Shown here: piece after piece, positions 57,052 through 64,000 of the stretch
Layout of the letters: every line of letters starts with the position of its first letter
Numbering within the stretch: position 1 is the first letter of the stretch
Assembly: GCF_026965535.1 (NCBI RefSeq)
Contig: NZ_CP114039.1
Coordinates: 5,952,001 to 6,016,000, forward strand
Length of the DNA: 64,000 nt
Direction: 5' to 3'
Source: Corallococcus sp. NCRR
Lineage (GTDB): Bacteria > Myxococcota > Myxococcia > Myxococcales > Myxococcaceae
Translations under genes and position numbers: made by a program
The notes under the pieces: generated by a model
Databases searched by the model: none
What the model was told of the DNA's origin: nothing
What the model saw: only the letters and a program-made list of their open reading frames with translations

Positions 57052-58390
57052 TGCGCTGGCGGCGGTTGGGCGTCTGCTGACGCTCCTCCAGCACGCCCGA
57101 CAGCTCCAGGCCGCGCAGGGTGGCCAGGGCCTCGCGCTCGGACAGGTCCGTGAGGGCGAGCAGGTCCTCCACCGTCTTCGTGCCGTCCGCGAACGCGAGC
57201 AGCATCGCCTGCGGCCCCGCCAGCTTCAGCTCGTGCAGGCCGTAGGGCGGATCCGCCGTGGGGAACAGGCGGCGTCCGGGCGCCATGCGCTGGCGCAGCG
57301 CCACCAGCGTCTCCGTGCGCGTGACGCCCTCCAGGATGAGGTCGCCGGGGAAGAGCGACAGCGGCACCAGGTCCGCGCGCTGCGGCCGCATGGGGCTGAA
57401 GCCGTAGCCGCCCTCCGTCCACGCGAAGGTGGACCAGAGGATGTCCTTCACCTGCTCCTCCAGCAGCTGGCGGCGCTGCTTGGGGCTGAGCAGGCCGCGC
57501 TTGAGCAGCGCGTCGCCGGTGCGCAGCGAGTGCTCGCGCGCGTAGCCCGCGGCCTCCGCGAGCTGCGCTTCCGTGAGCGCGCCCTTGCGCAGGCAGAAGC
57601 GGCCGAAGCGCTCCGGGGCCAGGTTGGAGGCGGCGTACACCACGCGGCCCGCCTCGAAGTAGACGACCTTGAGCACCGTGCCCTGGCGCAGCTTGAGCTC
57701 ACCGTGGTGGCGCGCTTCGTAATAGGCGTTGAGCAGCCTGGGCACCGACGTGTGCGCCAGGTCTCCGCCGAGCGACCACTCCGGCAACTGGCGCCGCTGC
57801 CGCACGGGCGCGGGCGCGGCCTCCGTCCACACGGCGTCGCGCTGCGCGAAGGGCAGGGGCAGGGCCTCCGACACGCCAGGGGCTTCTTCCGGGGGCGAGG
57901 GTTCGGAGGGCTCGGACGGGGTGAGGACGGACGTGAGCGCGGGCTCCTCCTCCGCGGGCGTCTCCTGGACCAGCTCTTCCAGGACGAGCAGGTCCACCTC
58001 GTCGAGCAACTCGCCGTGCGTCACGGGCGGCACGCCGGCGGCCTCCTCCAGCGCGCTGATGACGACGTCCAGCTCGAAGGGCTTCTCGAAGAAGGCGCAG
58101 GCGCCGTGGACCTTGATGGCCTCCTGGGCGAAGCGGTCGCCCTTGTAGACACCGCTGACGGCGATGGCGGGGATGGCGTGCGCGCGCAGGGCGCCCAGCA
58201 CCTCGCTGCCGCGGATGTCCGGCAGGAGCAGGTCCACCAGCGCGGCGTCGAAGCGCGAGTGGGGGCCCAGGGCCTCCAGCGCGGACTCCCCCGTGAAGAC
58301 GGTGAGCGCCTCATGGCCCCGGGTCTCCGCGACCGTGGCGATGAGGGAGGCGAGTTCCTGGTTGTCCTCCACGATGAGCAGTCGCGCCAT
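57035..58390 (-). CDS. Response regulator with DUF4388 (PATAN) domain
   Basis: The 451-residue protein has an N-terminal receiver (LLIVEDN, acceptor D53 in LVDLLLPDIRG, FFEKPFE), a Pro/Glu-rich linker (SEPSEPSPPEEAPG) and a C-terminal DUF4388-type part from ~200 (LGGDLAHTSVPRLLNAYYEARHHGELKLRQG...VYFEAGRVVYAASN). Helical segments at the end resemble a winged helix (KTVEDLLALTDLSEREALATLRGLELSGVL). The DUF4388/PATAN module is common in deltaproteobacterial motility and polarity regulators. I start at the ATG at 58390; the open frame to 58795 has no conserved content. Its 3' end overlaps that of the MYXO-CTERM gene. Confidence 0.85.
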   Translation of the reverse strand: MARLLIVEDNQELASLIATVAETRGHEALTVFTGESALEALGPHSRFDAALVDLLLPDIRGSEVLGALRAHAIPAIAVSGVYKGDRFAQEAIKVHGACAFFEKPFELDVVISALEEAAGVPPVTHGELLDEVDLLVLEELVQETPAEEEPALTSVLTPSEPSEPSPPEEAPGVSEALPLPFAQRDAVWTEAAPAPVRQRRQLPEWSLGGDLAHTSVPRLLNAYYEARHHGELKLRQGTVLKVVYFEAGRVVYAASNLAPERFGRFCLRKGALTEAQLAEAAGYAREHSLRTGDALLKRGLLSPKQRRQLLEEQVKDILWSTFAWTEGGYGFSPMRPQRADLVPLSLFPGDLILEGVTRTETLVALRQRMAPGRRLFPTADPPYGLHELKLAGPQAMLLAFADGTKTVEDLLALTDLSEREALATLRGLELSGVLEERQQTPNRRQRISFGL

Positions 58391-58417
58391 GGGCCGGCAG
58401 ACCCTACCATCAACTCC

Positions 58418-58807
58418 ATGACGGACGTTCAGGGCTTCCACCACGTGGCGATTCAAGCGAACGACGTGGAGCGCGTGACGGCGTTCTATCGCGACCTGCT
58501 GGGCTTTCCGGAACTCAAGCGCCACCTGCGGGAGGACGGCACCCTGCGGAGCATCTGGGTAGGCGTCCCCGGGGGCGCCTTCCTGGCCATCGAGGCGGTG
58601 GACGGGACGCCGGAGGTGGTGCCGTTCCGCCATCCGGCGCCGGGGCTGCTGATGCTCGTGTTCCGGATTCCCCGCGAGGCGCGGGGTGGGGTGGTGGAGA
58701 CCTTGGCCCGCGCGGGGGTGCCGCTGGAGCACGAGACGCGCTGGACGCTCTACGTGAGGGACCCGGAGGGCAACCGGGTGGGGTTGAGCCACCACCCAGA
58801 CGACTAG
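58418..58807 (+). CDS. VOC (glyoxalase/bleomycin resistance) family protein
   Basis: The 129-residue protein is one VOC module: FHHVAIQANDVERVTAFYRDLLGF with the first metal His, LAIEAVDGTPEVV, then RDPEGNRVGLSHH at the end. The H/E pattern fits metal-dependent lyases or dioxygenases acting on small molecules. The reaction cannot be named. It is divergent from the DUF4388 regulator by only 27 bases, so the two share a promoter region. No ribosome site is obvious. Confidence 0.88.
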   Translation: MTDVQGFHHVAIQANDVERVTAFYRDLLGFPELKRHLREDGTLRSIWVGVPGGAFLAIEAVDGTPEVVPFRHPAPGLLMLVFRIPREARGGVVETLARAGVPLEHETRWTLYVRDPEGNRVGLSHHPDD

Positions 58808-58848
58808 GGAGGCGTGCCCGGCCGGGTGCTTGCGGAGGGTGACGGGGC

Positions 58849-60348
58849 ATGGCTACAAGCGGCCCCATGCGCCTGGGTGAACTGCTCGTGAAGGACGGCC
58901 TCGTGTCGGCGGCGGGGCTGGAGGAGGCGCTGGAGTCGCAGGTGGTCCACGGCGGCCGGCTGGGGACGAACCTGGTGGAGCTGGGGCTGCTGTCCGAGCA
59001 GGACCTGGCCAAGGCGCTGGGCCGGCTTCACAACTGCGCCTACGCGTCCGGGGAGATGGTGCCCGACCCGAAGGCCGTGGCGCTGGTGAACCCCAACGAG
59101 GCGGACGACAAGGAGTACCTGCCCATGCGGGCGGACGCGACGCGGTTGAGTGTCGCGGTGGTGAACCCGCATGACTTCACGACGTTGGACGCCATCGCGT
59201 TCAAGACGGGCAAGCGCGTGGTGCCGGTGGTCATCCCCGAGTTCCGGATGAACCAGCTGCTCCGGAGGCACGCGAAGGCGTTCCGGCAGCTGCGGGCCAT
59301 CGACATGAACGCCGTCCGCCCGAGGCCCGCGAAGGGCGCGGCGGCGGAGCTGCAGAAGGCGGCGGAGCGCCCGCCGGACCTGATGAGCGAGGAGGAGTTC
59401 CAATCCGTCTACGCGCAGGCGCTGCGCGGCGGTTCGGATGCGGAAGCGGACGTGCTGGAGGGGGAGATCATCATCACCGGCGAGGAGGTGGTGGAGGCGC
59501 CCGTGGCCACGCCGCCCCAGGGCCGGCCCGCGATGCCCGCGCAGGCGCGTCCCGGAGCACCCGTGCCGCCGCGGGTGGACATCCCCGCGCACATCGCACC
59601 GTCCGTCCCGGTGCAGGGAGTGCCCGCGCAAGCGGCCCGTGCCGCGAGTACGGTGGGGCAGGGCGCGCCGAAGCAGGGAGTGCCCTCGCACGTCGCGGCG
59701 CAGGCGGGAGCGCAGGGAGTGCCCGCGCACGTCGTGGCCCAAGCCGGAGCGCAAGGCGTGCCCGCGCACGTCGCGGCGCAGGCCGGTGCGGCGGGCGCGA
59801 TGCCTCCGGGAGCCGCGCCGAATCCGCCCGTGGCCGCGATGCCGGTGGCCCCTCCTCCCACGCCGCTCACGTTCCCGGAGGCGCAGGCGGAGCTGGGACG
59901 CAGCTCGGACCGCGAGGACGTGGCCCGCACGGTGCTCCGCTTCGCCATGGGCAAGTGGCGCCGGTGCCTGCTGCTGTCCGTGCAGGGCAACCTCGTCACC
60001 GGCTGGCACGGCATGGGGCAGGGCGTGAGCGACGAAGGCGTCCGCCGCATCGGCGTGCCGCTGCGCGACCAGAGCACCTTCCGCCTCGTGCGCGACCTGC
60101 GCTCCCACTTCGTCGGCCCGGTGAAGCGCGACGCGGCGATGGGCATGTTCTACCGCCTGATTGGCGGAGGCTTCCCCTCGACGGCGGTCATCCTGCCGCT
60201 GCTCGTGCGCGGCAAGGTGGTCCACCTGCTCTACGTGGACAACGGCGCGGAGCAGTTCACCCCGCCGGACGTGGGCGAGCTGCTCATCCTCTCCCAGGGC
60301 GTGGGCCGTTCGTACGAGGCGATGATGCGGCGTCGCAAGAGCGCGTAG
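58849..60348 (+). CDS. MshEN (GspE N-terminal)-domain protein, putative c-di-GMP-binding regulator
   Basis: The 499-residue protein opens with two tandem MshEN units, RLGELLVKDGLVS and RLGTNLVELGLLS, matching the RLGxx(L/V)(L/V)xxG c-di-GMP-binding pattern, then the rest of a GspE_N domain (KEYLPMRADATRLSVAVVNPHD). A low-complexity linker (~215-345) with 13-residue tandem repeats follows. The C-terminal ~150 residues are GAF-like (KWRRCLLLSVQGNLVTGW, AVILPLLVRGKVVHLLYVDNG). There is no ATPase domain, so it is not a pilus motor but probably senses c-di-GMP. GAGGG lies nine bases before the ATG. Confidence 0.82.
   Translation: MATSGPMRLGELLVKDGLVSAAGLEEALESQVVHGGRLGTNLVELGLLSEQDLAKALGRLHNCAYASGEMVPDPKAVALVNPNEADDKEYLPMRADATRLSVAVVNPHDFTTLDAIAFKTGKRVVPVVIPEFRMNQLLRRHAKAFRQLRAIDMNAVRPRPAKGAAAELQKAAERPPDLMSEEEFQSVYAQALRGGSDAEADVLEGEIIITGEEVVEAPVATPPQGRPAMPAQARPGAPVPPRVDIPAHIAPSVPVQGVPAQAARAASTVGQGAPKQGVPSHVAAQAGAQGVPAHVVAQAGAQGVPAHVAAQAGAAGAMPPGAAPNPPVAAMPVAPPPTPLTFPEAQAELGRSSDREDVARTVLRFAMGKWRRCLLLSVQGNLVTGWHGMGQGVSDEGVRRIGVPLRDQSTFRLVRDLRSHFVGPVKRDAAMGMFYRLIGGGFPSTAVILPLLVRGKVVHLLYVDNGAEQFTPPDVGELLILSQGVGRSYEAMMRRRKSA
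59680..59796 (+). repeat. Three 39-bp tandem coding repeats
   Basis: Units start at 59680, 59719 and 59758 and encode VPSHVAAQAGAQG, VPAHVVAQAGAQG and VPAHVAAQAGAAG. They lie in the linker of the MshEN protein and could change in number by slippage. Confidence 0.88.
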
Positions 60349-60349
60349 C

Positions 60350-61309
60350 TCATTCGCCTCCCGTGGACCGTTCAGGCGTGGGTGCCAGCACGGGCATCGC
60401 ATCCGGACGGTCCCACAGGACGAAGTGGCTGCACCCGTCCAGCTCCACCACATTGAGCCCCGGCTTCGCGCGCCCGGCGCTCTCCCGCATGGACGCGGAC
60501 TCCAGCACCCGGTCCTTCCCCGGGACGAGCAACGTGCCGCGCCGCACGTTGCCGAACAGGGACGCATCGCGCGCCTGGCTCCAGGCTTCGATGTCCCGCA
60601 GGTTGGCCATCATCGTCGCCACCCGCCTGGGGTTGAACGGGAAGGCCATGATGAGCTCCCGCTTGCGCGCATTCTCCAGCGGCCCCCACGCGCCACGGTT
60701 GTGCTTCGCGATGGGCGCGAGCCGCCACAGCGGGATGAGGAACGGCAGCAGCCACAACTGCGAGGGCGTCAGGCTCCGGTAGGGGCGGGCCTGCGGGAGC
60801 ACGGGTGCCTCCAGCACCACCTCCACCCGCTCGAAGAGGTCCGGCCGCAGCTTCGCGGCCTCCAGCACCACGGCACCTCCGCGCGAATGGCCATGCACGC
60901 GCACGACGTCCGTCCGGGGCAGGTGCTCCAGTGCCTGCACCAGCACCGCGGCGTCATGGGCGATGGTGCCCTCCGGCTCCACCGGCACCTTCGCCCAGGG
61001 GGCGGACGCCTCGCGAGGGTCGGTGATGGGCAGGTGGTAGTCGCAGCTCGTCAGCAGGATGAGCTGGAGGTCGGGCTCGCCGTAGTGGTGCGTGAAGTAG
61101 CGCATGTCCGCCACGAAGCCGTGCATGACGATGACCGTGGCGCGGGGCTGTTCGCAGCGCCGTTCGGCGATGACGGCCTTGCCCACCCGGTAGACGTGTC
61201 CGTCGAAGGGCTCGCTCGCTCGGGGCGTGCCCACCCGGTGCATCAACCACCAACGCGCGGTGGGCACGAGCACGGCGGCGCCAGCGAGGACTCCAAGAGC
61301 GACGAACAT
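60350..61309 (-). CDS. Alpha/beta hydrolase, membrane-anchored
   Basis: The 319-residue protein has an N-terminal hydrophobic anchor (FVALGVLAGAAVLVPTA) and an alpha/beta-hydrolase fold. The oxyanion-loop region is VIVMHGFVADMRYF and the nucleophile elbow is GHSRGG (Ser near 143). A C-terminal segment GTLLVPGKDRVL carries the likely acid Asp, and the catalytic His is in DGCSHFVLWDRP. It is an esterase or lipase-like enzyme facing the periplasm. It converges with the MshEN gene and the stop codons are two bases apart. The substrate is unknown. Confidence 0.87.
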   Translation of the reverse strand: MFVALGVLAGAAVLVPTARWWLMHRVGTPRASEPFDGHVYRVGKAVIAERRCEQPRATVIVMHGFVADMRYFTHHYGEPDLQLILLTSCDYHLPITDPREASAPWAKVPVEPEGTIAHDAAVLVQALEHLPRTDVVRVHGHSRGGAVVLEAAKLRPDLFERVEVVLEAPVLPQARPYRSLTPSQLWLLPFLIPLWRLAPIAKHNRGAWGPLENARKRELIMAFPFNPRRVATMMANLRDIEAWSQARDASLFGNVRRGTLLVPGKDRVLESASMRESAGRAKPGLNVVELDGCSHFVLWDRPDAMPVLAPTPERSTGGE

Positions 61310-61402
61310 GCATTCACCCGGGGCGGAGGTGGAGCGGCGCCATGCGGCGGACGGTCCGTGACACGGCGCGCATCATAAAGGCCGCGCGGGCCTCCCGCCG
61401 CG

Positions 61403-61600
61403 TCAAGGCGCGGCGGTGTCTGTCAAATGCTGGCAGGGCCTCCGCCAGGCAGGGGCCCGCCGGCCCAGCTCCTTGCAGAGGTCCTGGAGCCCGGACTCGC
61501 TGAGGGACACGGAGAAGGACTCCCGGCCGTCCCCTGCATCGACGCCGAAGGGCACCGAGGCGAAGTCATACAGCCGAACCAGCCAGTTCGTTGTTGCTGG
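61403..61600 (-). pseudogene. C-terminal relic of a GC-rich gene at the edge of the AT-rich insert
   Basis: On the minus strand an open frame of ~64 codons ends at TGA 61403-61405. It reads ...LVRLYDFASVPFGVDAGDG, then RESFSVSLSESGLQDLCKEL and RRAPAWRRP. It has G/C-rich third positions like a real myxobacterial gene but no start. Upstream a TAA and a sharp drop in GC at ~61600 cut it off. I interpret it as the 3' end of a gene broken by insertion of the low-GC segment. I cannot name the family. Confidence 0.5.
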
Positions 61601-61666
61601 TTAGAAATGAGTGTGGAGGATCTAATGCCATTCTTTGTGGTGAGTGTTTGAGGTGAACAGTTGGCG

Positions 61667-62191
61667 TCAGGTGAAATCAAAAAAGCCCGACAAGATCTTT
61701 CCGTTAAGATCTGGAGTGCGTGCGTCAACGCTGATGCATTCCACCTTCCCCTTCCAAAGAAGGGTGTGCATCTTTGCGAGCTTGGCAGGGTCTTTCGGTG
61801 TGCCTTTCCAATTGGGACTTAGAAACACTGCTCTGACGCGTTCTGGTTCAAATTGCTCTGCGAAGTAAAGGATGGTCTCTACTGCGTCAGGCATTTTGTT
61901 GAAGGCATCAGGCTGTATCGGACAGGCGAAGTTCCATCGATGCCCATGCTTTAGGACTCGCTTGAATTTATCATGGAATCTTGTCCTGGTTTCGCCTCGC
62001 TCGTGAGGAGAGGTTAGTCGAAGGTATAGTCTCCGTTCATTGCTTAGGGCGTAAATGTGGCGGATTTTGTGCGATGAGGGAATGTCTCCCCACGTGTTGA
62101 GGCGGAAGTCGCGAAACATGCTTCGGAGTTGTGTGCTCTTGCCGTCGCCCTGTTCTCCGATGACAAAGAGGGCGCGCTCTATGTGAGGCAT
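61667..62191 (-). CDS. P-loop NTPase-like protein of unknown function
   Basis: The 174-residue protein starts with a strand and a Walker A-type loop, ALFVIGEQGDGKSTQLRSM (GxxGxGKST at residues ~13-21). A Walker B candidate is the hydrophobic VRAVFLSPNW near 120. It resembles a short nucleotide-binding protein, but no specific family is recognised. AGGA lies five bases before the ATG. Codon use is AT-richer than in its neighbours. Membrane-protein/P-loop pairs occur in filamentous-phage and other mobile-element modules, so one possibility is a phage-type assembly ATPase; this one is short and lacks the C-terminal membrane helix of Zot. A defence or toxin role is equally possible. Confidence 0.7.
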   Translation of the reverse strand: MPHIERALFVIGEQGDGKSTQLRSMFRDFRLNTWGDIPSSHKIRHIYALSNERRLYLRLTSPHERGETRTRFHDKFKRVLKHGHRWNFACPIQPDAFNKMPDAVETILYFAEQFEPERVRAVFLSPNWKGTPKDPAKLAKMHTLLWKGKVECISVDARTPDLNGKILSGFFDFT

Positions 62192-62275
62192 AGTTTTCCT
62201 GGGTTGATTGACTGTTGGTTTGTGGCTTGTGGTTGTGTTGGGCGGTGGTTGTGGGGCTTTGTGTTGGGTTTACTT
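62192..62275 (-). other. C/A-rich, G- and T-poor leader before the P-loop gene
   Basis: In minus-strand sense this ~84-base leader is almost only C and A (for example ACCCAACACAAAGCC and CACAACCACAAGCC), ending AATCAACCCAGGAAAACT before the ATG. Such RNA cannot fold and would stay open. It may act as a translation enhancer or bind an RNA-binding protein. It could also be plain sequence drift. Confidence 0.5.
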
Positions 62276-62317
62276 GCGGATTCATGAGTGACTGAATTGC
62301 GCAGTCGTGGTTGTTTC

Positions 62318-62785
62318 CTATACAGCGAGGACCATCGATGCTCGCAGCAGAAGATTAGGCATGGCAGTGGGCCAGACGCACACGAGAATGTAGCCGCCGG
62401 TGGCCCCAACGAAGCCTACTAGCTTGCCGAATTCACCTTCATCGGAATCACCACGGGAGCCAAGGGCCAGCGGAATGGCAGCTCCAAAGCCAAATGCATA
62501 CCACAGTGGCCACCATGCATCAGGGCGTGCGGATAGCGAAAGTTTTACGGCTGCCGCGACGATGGCGCCTTGAGTAGAGCAAAGAGCGAGGACTAGGGTG
62601 ATTATAATCGCAGTCATCAGCGGGTTCTTCTGGTTGGGTTCGCTGGATTCGATGCTTGGAGACTGAGCAGGCTTTGGTGTGGCAGCCATTGCTATTGGCA
62701 TGGCAGGCACGAGTGCGACTGCGATGAATCCACTATACAGCATGCCGAAAATATAGCCCTTGATGATGAACCAGATGAGTGACAT
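62318..62785 (-). CDS. Small membrane protein, unknown (155 aa)
   Basis: The 155-residue protein has about four hydrophobic segments: IWFIIKGYIFGMLYSGFIAVALV (1-25), MTAIIITLVLALCSTQGAIVAAA (~57-80), WWPLWYAFGFGAAIPLALG (~90-108) and LVGFVGATGGYILVCVW (~122-138). A polar loop (KPAQSPSIESSEPNQ) follows the first, after a possible signal-like AMAAT. It is AT-richer than the genome around it. It lies 126 bases upstream of the P-loop gene on the same strand and the two probably belong together. GGAGG is only three bases from the ATG, so a slightly different start is possible. Confidence 0.7.
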   Translation of the reverse strand: MSLIWFIIKGYIFGMLYSGFIAVALVPAMPIAMAATPKPAQSPSIESSEPNQKNPLMTAIIITLVLALCSTQGAIVAAAVKLSLSARPDAWWPLWYAFGFGAAIPLALGSRGDSDEGEFGKLVGFVGATGGYILVCVWPTAMPNLLLRASMVLAV

Positions 62786-63081
62786 ACGCCTCCGCTAGGT
62801 GTGTGACATCGACTCTATCAGGAAGGACTTTTGCTCGGGTGAGCTTCTGCCTTGAGCGAGCCGTGCGTTTCCTCTGGGGCCTAACTATCTTTCGCCAAGG
62901 CTGCTGAGAGGCCGTGGGCTACTAACCTCATGCTGAGTTGGTTAGCCCGTACCTTCCGCGCCTCTTGGAGCATCCCGGACCTTTGAATGTCGAGGCGTCG
63001 TCCAAGCCCAAAAGGGCTCGAACGTATGCTTCTGGGCGAGGCCCTTTACGACCGGCAGAAATATTCCTATGATTCCAGAGC
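62786..63081. other. Gene-free stretch, right border of the AT-rich insert
   Basis: I see no believable gene in these ~296 bases. An imperfect inverted repeat, GGGCTACTAACC at 62916-62927 and GGTTAGCCC at 62940-62949, could form a bulged hairpin downstream of the protease gene. GC content recovers from about 62950 onward. Confidence 0.5.
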
Positions 63082-63996
63082 CTACCTGACGGCGCTGAGG
63101 GTCCGGACCTGCGCGTTGATCCACGGGATGTAGTTGGAGACCCGCGTGTAGATGCCGGGCAGGCCTGCCCGCGCGCAGCCCACCCCGAAGCTCACGATGC
63201 CCTGGAGCACGTAGCCCTGGGCGCCTTTGACGACGAGCGGCCCGCCGCTGTCGCCCTGGCATGCGTCCTTGCCCCCTTGCGCATACCCGGCCCCGAACAT
63301 GGCGGCTTCGTCGATGACGATTCCTTGTGACCTGTAGCTGTTGGCGACGGTCTGATGCCCGAGGACAGGGACGCCCACCTGCAGCAGGATGCTGGATGTG
63401 TCGTAGCCCCCTTCCCGTGTCAGGCCCCAGCCCGCGACCGTCGCCATCGTGTTTTCAGCGACGCGCTCTCCGGAGGCTGGGAGGCAGACAGGGACGCGCG
63501 TGTTGCTGCCCGCGAGCTGGGCGGCCGGGTTGGGGCGCATGGCCGAGGACTGGCCGCAAGCCCCGGCGACGCTCGTGTCGAACTTGATGGGCTTGTCGAG
63601 CTTGAGGACGGCGATGTCGTTCAGCGTCGTGTCCGGATTGTACTGGGGGTGGTAGACGGCCACCGCCACCCGGGCCGTCACTTGCGTGGACGTGGGCCGG
63701 TAAAGGTCATGCGCCCCGGCGGACGCCGTGAGGTTGGAGTAGCCGTCGTAGATGCAATGGGCAGCAGTGAGGACGATATCACTCTCCTCCCGGGTCGCGC
63801 TCACCCGCACCAGGCTGCCCCCGCAGAAATGGCTGCCGTACTGCTGCAGGCTGACAATCCAGGGGTGGGAGTTCGGCCGGGCCTCGACGCCTCCGACGAT
63901 CTCCTGGTCCGCGTGACCCACTGTCTCGAAGGGGGCCTGCTCGGCCTCCGGACCACCGCACCCGAGAAGACCGACCGCGACGACGACTCCGCTCAT
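63082..63996 (-). CDS. Secreted trypsin-like serine protease (S1 family)
   Basis: The visible 304 residues contain a lipoprotein-like or ordinary signal end (VVVAVGLLGCGG), a ~20-residue propeptide and the mature S1 domain starting IVGG. The triad is H80 (LTAAHC), D127 (NDIAVLKL) and S250 (CQGDSGGP). D244 six residues before the Ser predicts trypsin-like cleavage after Arg/Lys. The residue before IVGG is Glu, so activation needs a Glu-specific or other protease rather than trypsin itself. The first Met at 63996 lacks the usual positive residues, and the frame stays open to the window end, so the true start is probably outside. It is likely part of the predatory or extracellular digestive set. 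Confidence 0.88.
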   Translation of the reverse strand: MSGVVVAVGLLGCGGPEAEQAPFETVGHADQEIVGGVEARPNSHPWIVSLQQYGSHFCGGSLVRVSATREESDIVLTAAHCIYDGYSNLTASAGAHDLYRPTSTQVTARVAVAVYHPQYNPDTTLNDIAVLKLDKPIKFDTSVAGACGQSSAMRPNPAAQLAGSNTRVPVCLPASGERVAENTMATVAGWGLTREGGYDTSSILLQVGVPVLGHQTVANSYRSQGIVIDEAAMFGAGYAQGGKDACQGDSGGPLVVKGAQGYVLQGIVSFGVGCARAGLPGIYTRVSNYIPWINAQVRTLSAVR

Positions 63997-64000
63997 GAAG

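Larger units (their letters stand above)
61600..63080. mobile_element. AT-richer insert carrying two unrelated small genes
   Basis: GC content drops visibly compared with both flanks and codon third positions become A/T-rich (e.g. TTTGTTGAAGGCATC, AAAGTTTTACGG). It holds two minus-strand genes and long G/T-rich spacers, and it abuts a broken gene. Horizontal acquisition is the simplest reading. I found no integrase, transposase, terminal repeat or tRNA at the borders. Confidence 0.55.

Noticed and set aside
61416-61604. 62-codon plus-strand frame at the edge of the AT-rich insert
   Set aside because: Antisense to the better-supported relic with sensible codon use; no ribosome site and low-complexity product.
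62942-63262. 106-codon minus-strand frame overlapping the protease 3' end
   Set aside because: Out-of-frame shadow of the S1 protease; Arg/Gly/Pro-rich.

Overview
The window is GC-rich, gene-dense chromosomal DNA from a predatory myxobacterium of the family Myxococcaceae (Corallococcus or Myxococcus type). The marker genes are the polarity regulator RomR, an EncC encapsulin cargo, a groEL without groES, a TmoK-like hybrid kinase next to lexA, a DUF2381 protein, a MYXO-CTERM surface protein and SitA/SitI-type polymorphic toxins. The order groEL2 - kinase - encC - diguanylate cyclase - CheW-like - romR, and the pair lexA/tmoK, match what I remember of the M. xanthus chromosome (MXAN_4467 to MXAN_4461, and MXAN_4446/4445). 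I could not check this against a database.

Layout. 1-3200 is an accessory edge: a DUF2381 protein, then a 1.77-kb segment bounded by an intact selenocysteine tRNA gene (selC) and a perfect 66-bp copy of its 3' part. The segment carries a putative lipoprotein, an unknown protein and an N-terminally truncated Imm11-type immunity protein. 3235-8640 holds a methyltransferase, a DUF3857/transglutaminase membrane protein, a TPR-zincin protein and a single-domain response regulator. 8718-16241 is the conserved signalling block: HrcA/CIRCE-controlled groEL, a hybrid kinase, encC, a REC-GGDEF cyclase, a CheW-like protein and romR. 16295-24902 is housekeeping: valS with an unusual TPR and histone-H1-like tail, nadC, a phosphatase, and a YbgC-GlpX-SRPBCC run. 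25009-29196 holds an ADP-ribosylglycohydrolase gene divergent from eno-surE-LysM/M23. 29225-34446 holds a CHRD protein, LysR, a ketopantoate reductase/acyl-CoA synthetase pair and an SDR.

34507-41149 is the most interesting accessory region. A CsgG-like/barrel gene and a TPR lipoprotein gene are followed at once by two tandem toxin-immunity modules. Each has a SitA-like lipoprotein toxin with an AHH nuclease fold and an Imm11-family immunity protein. The two toxin genes share about 1.1 kb of nearly identical DNA and diverge only in the last ~52 codons. The immunity genes diverge in the body and reconverge at the 3' end, so the variable specificity block is bracketed by conserved DNA.

41194-57051 holds lexA with a good LexA box and, divergently, a 15-kb same-strand run: TmoK-like kinase, a second kinase, a FecR-like protein, an Ig/invasin-like exported protein, a 1211-residue outer-membrane barrel protein and a MYXO-CTERM protein. 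This looks like a sensor-plus-cell-surface operon. 57035-61309 holds a REC-DUF4388 regulator, a VOC protein, an MshEN-domain protein and a hydrolase. 61400-63080 is an AT-richer insert (a P-loop protein and a small membrane protein) next to a truncated gene relic. A secreted trypsin-like protease ends the window and may run off its edge.

Most long antisense reading frames here are GC-bias shadows and were left out.
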